A stretch of DNA of 64,000 nucleotides from Palleronia sediminis (GCF_004358695.1 NZ_SNAA01000012.1:1-64000), one strand, 5' to 3'. Positions 35,486-44,420 are shown, counted from the stretch's first letter. The notes: a model not told the origin generated them from the letters alone. A program made the numbers and translations.

Positions 35486-36493
35486 TTGGCGAAGGCACGG
35501 CACAGCCTCAAGGATGTGGCCCGACGCGCCGAGGTATCGGCTGCGACGGTGTCGCGATTCCTCAACGGCTCGCTCGACCTGCCAGAAACGACCCGCACCC
35601 GGATCGAACGCGCCGTCCGCGATCTCGACTATCATCCCAACCCCCATGCCCGGCGGCTGAGCCTCGGGCGTTCCGACACCATCGCGCTGGTCATTCCCGA
35701 TATCGCCAACCCGTTCTTCGCCCGGCTGGCCGCCGCGATGGAGTCGCATGCCGCGCAGCACGGCAAGATGATGACGCTGCAGGCGACGATGAACCGCTCG
35801 GATCGCGAGCTTGCCGCGCTCGAGATCGCGGCGACGAACCTCGTCGACGGTCTGGTCTTCATGACCAACCACATGCCCCCGCCCGAGGTCGCCCAGCGCA
35901 TCAACCGTTTCTCGCGCGCGGTGCTCGTGGACGAGGACGTGCGCGGCGCGCGTATGCCCCGCCTGCTCTGCGACAACGAGATGGGCGGGTTCCTCGCCGG
36001 GGATCTTCTTTATCGCAACGGGCATCGCCGCATCGCCTATATCGGCGGGCGTGCCGATCTGCTGAGCACCGGCGCGCGCCTGAACGGGCTCAGCCGCGGC
36101 ATGATGGGCATCGCGCCGGTCCGCAGCTATGGCGACGACCACGCCACAGCCTCGGGGCGCGACCTTGCGCGGCGGTTCCTGGATGAACGGCAGGACGAAA
36201 CCGCGATCTTCGTCGGCTCGGACGAGCTGACCATCGGCGTGCTCGAAGTGTTTCGCGCGCGCGACATCCGCATCCCCGACGAGATCTCGATCGTCAGCTT
36301 CGACGACGTGCGGTCGCTGCACCTGATGACGCCCGCGATCACCGCGGTCGCCCAGCCGGTCGAGACCATCGGCCGGCGCGCGGTCGAGATCCTGCTCAAA
36401 GGCGACTGGGACGACAGCGCCTTCGGCACGACGACGGAACTCCTGCCGGTGACTCTGACCGAGCGCGGCTCGGTCCGGTTCATCGGCCAATAA
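35486..36493 (+). CDS. LacI family transcriptional regulator
   Basis: 335 residues from a TTG start at 35486, supported by GGGAGGGA at 35473-35480. HTH and hinge: SLKDVARRAEVSAATVSRFLNGSLDLPETTRTRIERAVRDLDYHPNPHARRL. The effector domain is typical (IALVIPDIANPFFARLAAAME, ELTIGVLEVFRARDIRIPDEISIVSFDD). It heads the sugar-importer operon, 36 bases before the binding-protein gene. It probably represses that operon, the divergent PfkB kinase and possibly the dpp-like locus at 62.4 kb. Inducer unknown. Confidence 0.9.
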   Translation: MAKARHSLKDVARRAEVSAATVSRFLNGSLDLPETTRTRIERAVRDLDYHPNPHARRLSLGRSDTIALVIPDIANPFFARLAAAMESHAAQHGKMMTLQATMNRSDRELAALEIAATNLVDGLVFMTNHMPPPEVAQRINRFSRAVLVDEDVRGARMPRLLCDNEMGGFLAGDLLYRNGHRRIAYIGGRADLLSTGARLNGLSRGMMGIAPVRSYGDDHATASGRDLARRFLDERQDETAIFVGSDELTIGVLEVFRARDIRIPDEISIVSFDDVRSLHLMTPAITAVAQPVETIGRRAVEILLKGDWDDSAFGTTTELLPVTLTERGSVRFIGQ

Positions 36494-36529
36494 CAAGAGC
36501 AACAGACCCTCAACATGGAGAGAAAGAGA

Positions 36530-37462
36530 ATGAAAACGACCCTTGGAAAGACCCTTCTGGCCGCAACCGCGATGGCCGGGCTGACCGGCACCGCCGCGCT
36601 GGCCGAGACCTTTGCGCTGGTGCAGATCAACCAGCAGGCGCTGTTCTTCAACCAGATGAACGAAGGCGCGCAGGCCGCGGCCGACGAGCTGGGCGACGAG
36701 CTGGTGATCTTCAACGCCAACAACGACCCCGCCGAGCAGAACAGCGCGGTCGAAACCTATATCCAGCAGGGCGTTGACGGCATCGCCGTTGTCGCCATCG
36801 ACGTGAACGGGATCATGCCCGCGGTCCAGCAGGCCGTCGAGGCCGGCATCCCCGTCGTCGCCATCGACGCGGTCCTGCCCGATGGTCCGCACTCCTCGCA
36901 GGTCGGCGTCGACAATGCCGAGGCAGGCGCGATGATGGGCGAGTTCTTTCTCGACTACATGGCGTCCAACATGGATGGCGAGGCCAAGATCGGCGTCGTC
37001 GGCGCGCTGAACTCGGCGATCCAGAACGTGCGCCAGGCGGGTTTCGTCGACACGGTTTCGGGCGCCGATGGCGTCGAAATGGCAACCGTGGTCGACGGGC
37101 AGAACGTGCAGGATACCGCCCTTTCGGCGGCCGAGAACCTCATCACCGCGAACCCCGATCTCGACGCGATCTATGCCACCGGCGAGCCGGCGCTGCTGGG
37201 AGCGGTCGCGGCCGTCGAAAGCCAGGGCAAGCAGGACAGCATCAAGGTGTTCGGCTGGGATCTGACCGCGCAGGCCATCGCCGGGATCGACGCGGGCTTT
37301 GTCGCCGCGGTGATCCAGCAGGATCCGTCCCAGATGGGGGCCGAGGCCATCCGCGCGCTCAACACGCTGGCCGAGGGCGGCGAGATCGACGCGCAGATCG
37401 CCGTTCCCGTCACCATCGTCACGAGCGAGAACGTGGACGAGTTCCGGGGCATGTTCGAGTAA
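36530..37462 (+). CDS. Sugar ABC transporter substrate-binding protein (ribose/fructose type)
   Basis: 310 residues from ATG 36530; GGAGAGAAAGAG precedes it, and ATG 36515 is less well placed. Signal peptide MKTTLGKTLLAATAMAGLTGTAALA. Peripla_BP_4 fold: FALVQINQQALFFNQMNEGAQAAADELGDEL, NANNDPAEQNSAVETYIQQGVDGIAVVAIDVNG, then VFGWDLTAQAIAGIDAGFVAAVIQQDP. RbsB/FrcB-like proteins bind monosaccharides in the periplasm. Its stop overlaps the ATPase start by 1 base. Confidence 0.9.
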   Translation: MKTTLGKTLLAATAMAGLTGTAALAETFALVQINQQALFFNQMNEGAQAAADELGDELVIFNANNDPAEQNSAVETYIQQGVDGIAVVAIDVNGIMPAVQQAVEAGIPVVAIDAVLPDGPHSSQVGVDNAEAGAMMGEFFLDYMASNMDGEAKIGVVGALNSAIQNVRQAGFVDTVSGADGVEMATVVDGQNVQDTALSAAENLITANPDLDAIYATGEPALLGAVAAVESQGKQDSIKVFGWDLTAQAIAGIDAGFVAAVIQQDPSQMGAEAIRALNTLAEGGEIDAQIAVPVTIVTSENVDEFRGMFE

Positions 37463-38259
37463 TGGCTGCACCCGATCTCAGGACCGGGTCGGCGCCGGAG
37501 GGCCTTGCGCCCTCCGGCAACGCCGTGCCGCCGCGGATCTCGCTGCGCGGTATCCGCAAGAATTTCGGCTCGATCGAGGCGCTGCGCGGGGTCGATCTCG
37601 ACGTGGCCCCCGGCGAATGCGTGGGCCTGATCGGCGACAATGCCGCCGGCAAGTCGACGCTGACCAAGATCATATCGGGCACCTACATTCCCGATGGCGG
37701 CACCATCGCGATCGACGGTGAACAGGTGCGGTTCACCAACCCCTCGGATGCCCGCGCCCGCCATATCGAGATGGTGTTCCAGGATCTCAGCCTGTGCGAC
37801 CACATCGACGTCATGGGCAACCTGTTCCTCGGCCGCGAGGAAACGCGGTGGAGCTTTCTCAACAACGGCAAGATGCGCGAGCGCGCCCGCGAGATGCTGG
37901 ACGATCTCGATATCCGCATCCCCAAGCTCGGCGCCAAGGTCGCGCAGCTTTCGGGCGGACAGCGGCAGGCCATCGCCATCGCCCGCGCAGCCTCGTTCGA
38001 GCCGCGCGTCCTCATCATGGACGAGCCCACATCGGCGCTGGCCGTCGCCGAGGTCGAGGCGGTGCTGCGGCTCATCAATCGGGTCAAGGCGCGCGGCGTT
38101 TCGGTCATCCTCATCACGCACCGCCTGCAGGACCTGTTCGAGGTCTGCGACAAGATCGCCGTGATGTACGAGGGCACCAAGGTGGCGGAACGCGATATCG
38201 GCACCACCAGCCTCGAGGATCTCGTCAAGCTGATCGTCGGCAAGGGAGAAGAGATTTGA
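37462..38259 (+). CDS. Sugar ABC transporter ATP-binding protein (single-domain, FrcA type)
   Basis: 265 residues with one ABC domain, unlike the double-domain RbsA. Walker A GDNAAGKSTLTKIISG, signature LSGGQRQAIAIARA, Walker B VLIMDEPTSALAVAEVEAVL, H-loop LITHRLQDLFEV. Single-domain ATPases of this type dimerise and pair with FrcB/FrcC-like partners. The start at 37462 shares one base with the preceding stop; the N-terminal 25 residues are low-complexity and probably disordered. The end overlaps the permease start by 4 bp. Confidence 0.9.
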   Translation: MAAPDLRTGSAPEGLAPSGNAVPPRISLRGIRKNFGSIEALRGVDLDVAPGECVGLIGDNAAGKSTLTKIISGTYIPDGGTIAIDGEQVRFTNPSDARARHIEMVFQDLSLCDHIDVMGNLFLGREETRWSFLNNGKMRERAREMLDDLDIRIPKLGAKVAQLSGGQRQAIAIARAASFEPRVLIMDEPTSALAVAEVEAVLRLINRVKARGVSVILITHRLQDLFEVCDKIAVMYEGTKVAERDIGTTSLEDLVKLIVGKGEEI

Positions 38260-39257
38260 GCGTCGCATATACCGAACGCGGGCAAGGCTCGCCCATCGCC
38301 GATTTCCTGACCGAGCATGCGCAGACCCTGTCCATCGCGGCCTTTTTCGCGCTGTGCGTGATCTTTTTCTCGCTCAGCACCGAGGTTTTCCTGACCTCGG
38401 GCAACCTGCTCAACATCCTGCGCCAGGCCGCGCCCATCCTGATCGTGGCCACCGCCATGACATTCGTCATCCTGACCGCCGGGATCGACCTGTCGGTGGG
38501 CAGCCAGGTCGCGCTGATCAACGCGGCCGCGGCGCTGACGCTGGCGATGGGGATTCCGTGGCCGCTGGTGGTGCTGGCCATGCTCGCGCTCGGCGCGATG
38601 ATCGGGCTCGCCCAGGGCTGGTTCGTCGCCTACCAGGGCATCCCGGCCTTCATCGTGACGCTGGCGGGGCTGTCGATCCTGCGCGGAACGGCGCTTTACA
38701 TGACCAAGGGCTATTCGATCCCGATCGTGGACGTGCCCGGATTCTTCTACCTCGGTCGCGGCACCATCGTCGGGATCCCGGTGCCGGCCATCGTCGCGCT
38801 GGTGATCGCGGGGATCGGCGGGTTCGTCCTGTCGCGCCAGATCTACGGCCGCCGCGTCATCGCCGTCGGCTCGAACCCCGAGGCGGCGCGGCGCGTCGGC
38901 ATGCCCGCGCGCGGCACCATCGCGTCGGTCTACATGCTGACCGGCATCGCCTCGGCCATCGCGGGGCTGCTGATCGCCGCGCGGCTGGGATCGGGGTCGT
39001 CGAACGCCGCCGTCGGCTTCGAGCTTCAGGTGATCGCAGCCGTGGTGCTGGGCGGCACATCGCTTTTCGGCGGGCGCGGGTCGCTTCTGGGCACGGTGCT
39101 GGGCGCGCTGACCATCGCCGTGATCGGCAACGGGCTGATCCTGATGCATATCTCGCCATTCTTCACGCAGATCGTCACCGGCGCGATCATCCTCATCGCG
39201 ATCTGGCTCAACACCCGGATCTTCACCGCAAACTTCTCGTTCCGCCGCAAGAGCTGA
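38256..39257 (+). CDS. Sugar ABC transporter permease (RbsC/FrcC type)
   Basis: 333 residues from TTG 38256, which overlaps the ATPase stop; AAGGGAGAAGAG precedes it. BPD_transp_2 family with about ten membrane segments: SGNLLNILRQAAPILIVATAMTFVILTAGIDLSVGSQVAL, the EAA-like YGRRVIAVGSNPEAARRVGMPARGT, and VVLGGTSLFGGRGSLLGTVLGALTI. It completes a ribose/fructose-type importer. The start choice rests on coupling and on the length matching relatives. Confidence 0.91.
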   Translation: MSVAYTERGQGSPIADFLTEHAQTLSIAAFFALCVIFFSLSTEVFLTSGNLLNILRQAAPILIVATAMTFVILTAGIDLSVGSQVALINAAAALTLAMGIPWPLVVLAMLALGAMIGLAQGWFVAYQGIPAFIVTLAGLSILRGTALYMTKGYSIPIVDVPGFFYLGRGTIVGIPVPAIVALVIAGIGGFVLSRQIYGRRVIAVGSNPEAARRVGMPARGTIASVYMLTGIASAIAGLLIAARLGSGSSNAAVGFELQVIAAVVLGGTSLFGGRGSLLGTVLGALTIAVIGNGLILMHISPFFTQIVTGAIILIAIWLNTRIFTANFSFRRKS

Positions 39258-39280
39258 GCCGAGCGGCCAAAGGCAAGACA

Positions 39281-40123
39281 ATGCAACCCATCTCAAGCAA
39301 GGACGCCTCGGCGATCCGCTCGATCTTTCATCGGCCCAAGGCGCTGATCGGCATGATCCACTGCCCGCCCTTTCCGGGCGCGCCCCGCTATCGCGGCGAC
39401 AGCATGGCGATGATCCTCGATGCCTGCCTGCGCGATGCCGAGGCGCTGCTGACCAATGGAATCCACGGGCTCGTCGTCGAGAACCACGGCGACATCCCGT
39501 TCTCCAAGCCCGAGGATATCGGCCCCGAAACGACCGGATTTCTCGCCGTGGTGGCCGACCGCATCAAGCAACGCTTCGACGTGCCGCTGGGCATCAACGT
39601 GCTGGCCAACGCCCCGATCCCGGCGCTGGCCGCTGCCCGAGCGGCGGGGGCCGAGTTCATCCGCGTCAACCAATGGGCCAACGCCTATGTCGCGAACGAA
39701 GGCTTCATGGAGGGCCGCGCGGCCGAGGCGATGCGCTATCGCGCGGCCCTGCGCGCCGAGGATATCCGCATATTCGCGGACGCCCATGTGAAACACGGCA
39801 GCCACGCGATCACCGCCGACCGCTCGGTGACGGAACTCACGCGCGACCTGGCCTTTTTCGACGCCGACGCCGTCATCGCCACCGGCCAGCGCACGGGCGA
39901 TTCGGCCACGCTGGACGAGATCGGCGAGGTCGCGCGGGCGACCGACCTGCCCGTTCTGGTCGGCTCGGGGGTGACGGCCGCGAACGTGGTCGACATCCTC
40001 GGGATCGCGGATGCGGTCATCGTCGCGTCCTCGCTGAAAGAGGGCGGCGTCTGGTGGAACCCGGTCGATCCGGCGCGGGTGCGCGCGTTCACCGAGGCCG
40101 CCCGCCCCGCCACCGAGGGTTGA
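39281..40123 (+). CDS. BtpA/SgcQ family TIM-barrel protein
   Basis: 280 residues from ATG 39281. BtpA-family hallmarks: ALIGMIHCPPFPGAPRYRG, GIHGLVVENHGDIPFSKPEDIGPETTGF, PLGINVLANAPIPALAAARAAGAEFIRVNQWANAYVANEGF, VLVGSGVTAANVVDILGIADAVIVASSLKEGGVWWNPVD. BtpA was linked to photosystem I in cyanobacteria, but SgcQ homologues sit in bacterial sugar operons and look like a phosphate-binding TIM barrel. In this operon a catabolic aldolase/lyase- or isomerase-like role on a sugar derivative is the best inference. It lies 3 bases before the TenA-like gene. Confidence 0.85.
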   Translation: MQPISSKDASAIRSIFHRPKALIGMIHCPPFPGAPRYRGDSMAMILDACLRDAEALLTNGIHGLVVENHGDIPFSKPEDIGPETTGFLAVVADRIKQRFDVPLGINVLANAPIPALAAARAAGAEFIRVNQWANAYVANEGFMEGRAAEAMRYRAALRAEDIRIFADAHVKHGSHAITADRSVTELTRDLAFFDADAVIATGQRTGDSATLDEIGEVARATDLPVLVGSGVTAANVVDILGIADAVIVASSLKEGGVWWNPVDPARVRAFTEAARPATEG

Positions 40124-40126
40124 GCG

Positions 40127-40771
40127 ATGGCGATTTCGGACGACATACTCGCGCGCGCCGCCCCCGTGCTCGACCGGATGCTCGCCCACCGTTTTGTCGA
40201 GGATATCTGCGCCGACCGGCTGCCGCGCGACGTGTTCCACCGCTATCTCGCCTATGAGGGCGCGTTCGTGGAAACGGCCATCTCGATATTCGCCTATGCC
40301 ACGGCCCGCGCCCCCGACATGGCCGCGCGGCGCTGGCTGATCGGGGTGCAATCGGCGCTGGCCGAAAGCCAGATCCCCTATTTTGAGGACCGGTTCGCCC
40401 AACTGGGAATCGCGCCCGACACCCCCCTGCCCCCGCAGGCGCGCGCCTTTGACAAACGGATGCTCGAGATCGCCGAACGGGGCAGCTTTGTCGATATCGT
40501 GACCGCGATGTTCGCCGCCGAATGGATGTACCTGGCCTGGAGCCGGCGCGCCCATGCCGGCCCGATAAGCGACCCGGACCTGCGCGCCTGGGTCGGGCTG
40601 CATGTCGACGATACCTTCGTCGCGCAGGCCGAATGGCTCAAATCCGCCATCGACACCCATGCCGACCCGGCCGACACGGCGCGCCTTGCCGCGATCTTTG
40701 TCGAAGTGACCGAGCTCGAGATCGCGTTCCACCACGCGCCCTATGCACCCTGCGACGAGGTTTCCGCATGA
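40127..40771 (+). CDS. TenA/thiaminase-II-like protein, active-site cysteine absent
   Basis: 214 residues, all-helical TENA/THI-4/PQQC fold: FHRYLAYEGAFVETAISIFAYATARAP, AMFAAEWMYLAWSRRA, and VTELEIAFHHAPYAP with the C-terminal Glu typical of TenA. In TenA_C enzymes a cysteine sits in the segment before E-W-x-Y. Here that position is Ala131, and the only cysteines are near residue 28 and at the C-terminus. It thus resembles the TenA_E branch or a divergent enzyme. No thiamine genes are nearby. The operon setting (sugar importer, BtpA, phosphotriesterase) suggests hydrolysis of an unusual sugar-linked compound, unproven. Confidence 0.78.
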   Translation: MAISDDILARAAPVLDRMLAHRFVEDICADRLPRDVFHRYLAYEGAFVETAISIFAYATARAPDMAARRWLIGVQSALAESQIPYFEDRFAQLGIAPDTPLPPQARAFDKRMLEIAERGSFVDIVTAMFAAEWMYLAWSRRAHAGPISDPDLRAWVGLHVDDTFVAQAEWLKSAIDTHADPADTARLAAIFVEVTELEIAFHHAPYAPCDEVSA

Positions 40772-41823
40772 CGACCTGGTTCCATGACGACGTGATGACC
40801 GTGCGCGGCCCGGTTCCGCTGGACGACCTGGGCCAGGTGCTGATGCACGAGCATATCCTCAACGATTGCCGCTGCTGGTGGCGCGGGCACGAGCCGGGAT
40901 TCACCTCGCCCATCCGCGACGTGCCGGTGTCGCCCGACATGCTGTGGATGCTGCGGCAGGATCCTTTCGCCAATCTCGACAACTGCGCGCTGAGCGACGA
41001 GGCGGCCGCCGTGGCCGAGCTTGGGCTCTTTGCGGCCGAAGGCGGGCGCACGGTGGTCGACCCGACCTGTCGCGGGATCGGGCGCAACCCCGAGGCGCTG
41101 CGCCGGATCGCCGAGCAGACCGGCCTGCATATCGTCATGGGGGCGGGCTATTACCTCGAGGCGTCGCACCCCGCCCCCCTGGCGGGCATGGACGAGGACG
41201 CCATCGCCGCCGAGATCGAGACCGAGGCGCATGAGGGCGTCGATGGCACCGGGATCCGCATTGGCCTGATCGGCGAGATCGGCGTCTCGGCCGATTTCAC
41301 CCCGGCCGAGCGCAAGGTGCTGCGCGGCGCCGCCCGCGCCGCCCGGCGCACCGGCCTGCCGCTGATGGTGCACCTGCCGGGGTGGGAGCGTCTGGCCCAC
41401 GAGGTGCTCGACACGATCGAGGCCGAGGGCCAGCCGGCCGACCGCGTCATCCTGTGCCACATGAACCCCAGCTTCGACGATCCGCTCTACCAGAGAACGC
41501 TGGCGCGGCGCGGTGCGTTTCTCGAATACGACATGATGGGAATGGATTTCTGGTATGCCGACCAGCAGGTGCAATGCCCCTCGGACGCACAGACCTGCGC
41601 GGCCATCGCGGCGCTTGTCGCCGACGGGTTCGGCGACCGTATCCTGCTGTCGCAGGATGTGTTCATCAAGATGATGCTCACCCGGCATGGCGGCAACGGC
41701 TACGCCCACGTCTCGCGCCACGTCCTTCCCCGCCTCGCAAGGCTCGGCCTCGGCCCCGCCGACCTCAGGATGCTGATGCAGGACAACCCACGCCGCGCCC
41801 TGTCCCGCCGCGTGGTGGGCTGA
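40768..41823 (+). CDS. Phosphotriesterase family hydrolase
   Basis: 351 residues from ATG 40768, overlapping the TenA stop by 4 bp. Amidohydrolase-type binuclear metal site: His27 and His29 in VLMHEHI, Glu170 in IGEIGVS (where many relatives have a carbamylated Lys), His202 in MVHLPGW, His231 in ILCHMNP and Asp297 in LLSQDVF. Most bacterial members are lactonases or esterases of sugar lactones, not organophosphatases. The Glu bridging ligand matches the PHP/lactonase branch. It is last in the island operon and probably opens a lactone or ester formed in the pathway. Confidence 0.86.
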   Translation: MTTWFHDDVMTVRGPVPLDDLGQVLMHEHILNDCRCWWRGHEPGFTSPIRDVPVSPDMLWMLRQDPFANLDNCALSDEAAAVAELGLFAAEGGRTVVDPTCRGIGRNPEALRRIAEQTGLHIVMGAGYYLEASHPAPLAGMDEDAIAAEIETEAHEGVDGTGIRIGLIGEIGVSADFTPAERKVLRGAARAARRTGLPLMVHLPGWERLAHEVLDTIEAEGQPADRVILCHMNPSFDDPLYQRTLARRGAFLEYDMMGMDFWYADQQVQCPSDAQTCAAIAALVADGFGDRILLSQDVFIKMMLTRHGGNGYAHVSRHVLPRLARLGLGPADLRMLMQDNPRRALSRRVVG

Positions 41824-41844
41824 GAAAGCGCCCGTGAGAAGGGA

Positions 41845-41864
41845 CGCCCTGACCCGGGAGGGCG
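41845..41864 (+). terminator. Possible hairpin after the phosphotriesterase gene
   Basis: CGCCCT (41845-41850) can pair with AGGGCG (41859-41864) around an 8-base loop, 21 bases after the stop. No T-tract follows. It is a weak candidate for the end of the catabolic operon. The rest of 41824-41940 shows nothing else I can name. Confidence 0.3.
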
Positions 41865-41940
41865 CGGGGCGGTTTGCGCAGGTCGGGACAATCGTGAATA
41901 GAGACGCGGCACGCAATCTACCTCAAGGAAACTCGCCCTC

Positions 41941-43785
41941 TTGTCTATTTTCGGATCCCATGGACGCGCAGCCGTGCATCTTGCCGCCCTCGCATACCGC
42001 CTTTCCGGGCATCTGCCGTCGCTTCGCGGCCTTGCCGCGTCGCTCGTCGGCGTTTTGATCGCGCCGGTCGCCCAGGCCCAACCGCTTCCCGATCTCGCTG
42101 GGCTTGCCGGGCACACCGTTTTCGGCGCGACCGTCGAAAGCCATGCGGTCTGGTCGGTTTACCTCGGACCCGACGGGCGCGCGCAGTTCACATATGCTAG
42201 CGGCGGTACGGCCGAGGCGACCTGGCGCGCAGCGGACCGGAACGTTCTGTGTTTTGCTTTCGATGACAGCGGCGAAGAGACCTGCAAGCGCGGCAGCGCC
42301 TATGGCATCGGGAGTGGCTGGTCCACCGTTTATCCGCAGTCTGACGGGCAATGGCACCCCTACCAGGAGGATCCGCACGGCTCTTCGCGCATCTTCGCGG
42401 CCTGGCCGGGCCGATACAGCCACGATCCCGCGTCTTTCACGGGCGATCTGCGCGAATCGTTTCCGGGGCGGGCCTACATAGACCTGCCGGGGCAAGGCAT
42501 CTACGGGGTCGAGATACGCCCGGACGGGACCGGTGCAATATTGAACGACACCGGCCCGCGCAACACTGAGAGCGCCGAATACGGCGCGCGGCATATGTGT
42601 ATCCATGGGGAATGCCTTGATCTGCAAATCTCGGACGGAAGATTGCAGTTGCTAAAGCGCGATGGCGACCGGTTCGAGGGGCATGTCCTCTATCTCGCTA
42701 AGGGGCGCTTCAGCCCGCCCGCGATACCGGACGAGCCCGCCGGCCACGCCAGCGCGTACGACGACGGCCCCGCGGTGATCTATCCTCGTGACGGGTCCAC
42801 GCAGATCATACAACCGGTCGACTTCGACGCATGGGAACGCCCAGACGCGGTTCGTGTCGATTTCAAAGACGGATCTCCGCGGATCGGCGGGCGTGTTCTC
42901 GTCCCTGTCTTCCGGCCCGATCACGCAACGATCGTCGCCGTGACAAAAGGCTATGCGCTGATCCGGTTCGGCGGGCCGGATTTGCCGGAGAACTGCGTCG
43001 AGGCTTATCGCTGGCTCTGGGTAACGGGGCCGGATCATGGGCAGATGACTCCACCGTTCGGCACCTGTGCCGAAACCGCAAAGGTCGACGTGACCTGGCA
43101 AGGCGGGATCATTCTCGCAACGATCACGCCGGACTCGGGCGCGCCGGGCACGTTCCGTTATTTCCCCGGATCGAAAGACATGGGCGAGCCGCTGGACGTA
43201 TCGCTCGTGTCCGGTGACGCGGCGGATATTCCGTGGATGGCCGAGGACGACTGGAAGGCGATCGAAGCGCGCGAAGCGGCCGAGCGTCGAGCCGCCGAAG
43301 AGGCCCGCGATGCCCTTGCGCGTAAGGAAGCCAAGGCTCGAGAGGAACGGCAGCGGGCCGCAAGGCTGGATGCTGCCCGTCGGACGGCCGAACCATTCGG
43401 TCGCATCGCCGGCGGCAACCTGTTCGACATACTCGCGGCAGACTCGGTTCGCGTAGCAATCGGAGAGAGTTCCGAAGGTGTTCTCTTGACCGAGTTCCTG
43501 CAGGAACAGTTCACTGAAGCCACGTTCTTGCCGGAAAACCGGCAAGCGGGGAGCACGTATATCGGTGCGGCCTGCGGGTCGGCCGGCTGTAAGGAATTGC
43601 GGCTGATTGCGATTTACGACGCCGAAACCGACGCGGTTTTCGGTATTTTGACGAGTGGAGCGACCAATCTCGCCATGTTCGGAGCGTTGGACTGGATCGA
43701 CGGAAAGACGGTCGCGACCGGCCTCGACGCCGTTTCGAACGAGATACAGCGGGAAATGGCTTGGCAGAGCCGGGGTGAAAGATAG
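41941..43785 (+). CDS. Secreted protein of unknown family with coiled-coil segment
   Basis: 614 residues from TTG 41941 (AAGGAA at 41924-41929); GTG 41974 is an alternative. A signal-like stretch ends at GVLIAPVAQAQ, so it is probably periplasmic. The N-terminal half is beta-rich with paired cysteines (VLCFAFDDSGEETC, HMCIHGEC). Residues about 430-485 form a charged helix rich in Ala, Glu and Arg (KAIEAREAAERRAAEEARD...), a likely coiled coil. The last 130 residues form a compact domain with AACGSAGCKELRLIAIYD. I recognise no family. Base composition toward the 3' end looks less GC-rich than its neighbours. It sits alone between the catabolic island and hslV. Confidence 0.7.
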   Translation: MSIFGSHGRAAVHLAALAYRLSGHLPSLRGLAASLVGVLIAPVAQAQPLPDLAGLAGHTVFGATVESHAVWSVYLGPDGRAQFTYASGGTAEATWRAADRNVLCFAFDDSGEETCKRGSAYGIGSGWSTVYPQSDGQWHPYQEDPHGSSRIFAAWPGRYSHDPASFTGDLRESFPGRAYIDLPGQGIYGVEIRPDGTGAILNDTGPRNTESAEYGARHMCIHGECLDLQISDGRLQLLKRDGDRFEGHVLYLAKGRFSPPAIPDEPAGHASAYDDGPAVIYPRDGSTQIIQPVDFDAWERPDAVRVDFKDGSPRIGGRVLVPVFRPDHATIVAVTKGYALIRFGGPDLPENCVEAYRWLWVTGPDHGQMTPPFGTCAETAKVDVTWQGGIILATITPDSGAPGTFRYFPGSKDMGEPLDVSLVSGDAADIPWMAEDDWKAIEAREAAERRAAEEARDALARKEAKAREERQRAARLDAARRTAEPFGRIAGGNLFDILAADSVRVAIGESSEGVLLTEFLQEQFTEATFLPENRQAGSTYIGAACGSAGCKELRLIAIYDAETDAVFGILTSGATNLAMFGALDWIDGKTVATGLDAVSNEIQREMAWQSRGER

Positions 43786-43824
43786 ATCATGCACCGGACG
43801 GAATGCGCTGGCTCGGCCTGTAGC

Positions 43825-43843
43825 CCCGGTGCGGGGCACCGGG
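43825..43843. terminator. Hairpin between convergent genes (unknown protein / hslV)
   Basis: CCCGGTG (43825-43831) and CACCGGG (43837-43843) form a perfect 7-bp stem with a 5-base loop in the 77-base gap between convergent genes. No clear T-tract on either strand. It may act as a shared, weak terminator. Confidence 0.4.
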
Positions 43844-43862
43844 CGCCAAGCGGCGGCCCGCT

Positions 43863-44420
43863 TCAATCGGGCAGGCTGTCGACGGTGAGGTTTCCGTTGG
43901 TGTAGACGCAGATGCCGGCGGCGATCTCCATCGCGCGGCGGGCGATGGCCTCGGCGTCCATGTCGCTGTCGATCAGCGCGCGGCCGGCGGCGAGTGCATA
44001 GTTCCCGCCCGATCCGATGGCGGCGATGCCGTGTTCGGGTTCCAGCACGTCGCCCGCGCCGGTGACGACGTAAAGATCAACGCCGTCGCTCACGATCAGC
44101 ATCGCCTCGAGCTTTTGCAGGTACTTGTCCGTCCGCCAGTCCTTGGCCAGCTCGACCGCGGCGCGCTGCAACTGGCCCGGCGACGCCTCGAGCTTGGCCT
44201 CGAGCCGTTCCAGCAGCGCAAAGGCATCGGCGGTCGATCCGGCAAAGCCCGCGATCACGTCCTGCCCGCCGGGCGACAGGCGGCGCACCTTGCGGGCGGT
44301 GCCCTTCATCACGGTCTGGCCCTGGCTCACCTGCCCGTCGCCTGCGATGACCACGCGGCCGCCCTTCCTGACGCCGATGATCGTGGTGCCGTGCCAGCCG
44401 GGGAAATCTCGTTCGGGCAT
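43863..44420 (-). CDS. hslV: ATP-dependent protease subunit HslV
   Basis: 185 residues from ATG 44420 ([21 protein letters not shown]); longer frames upstream are non-typical. The catalytic N-terminal Thr is in HGTTI after propeptide removal. Further motifs: [58 protein letters not shown]. It forms the proteolytic core of the HslUV complex in the cytosol. Its ATPase partner hslU usually follows directly; here the next gene downstream is an unrelated convergent gene, so hslU is elsewhere or lost. Confidence 0.95.
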   Translation of the reverse strand: MPERDFPGWHGTTIIGVRKGGRVVIAGDGQVSQGQTVMKGTARKVRRLSPGGQDVIAGFAGSTADAFALLERLEAKLEASPGQLQRAAVELAKDWRTDKYLQKLEAMLIVSDGVDLYVVTGAGDVLEPEHGIAAIGSGGNYALAAGRALIDSDMDAEAIARRAMEIAAGICVYTNGNLTVDSLPD

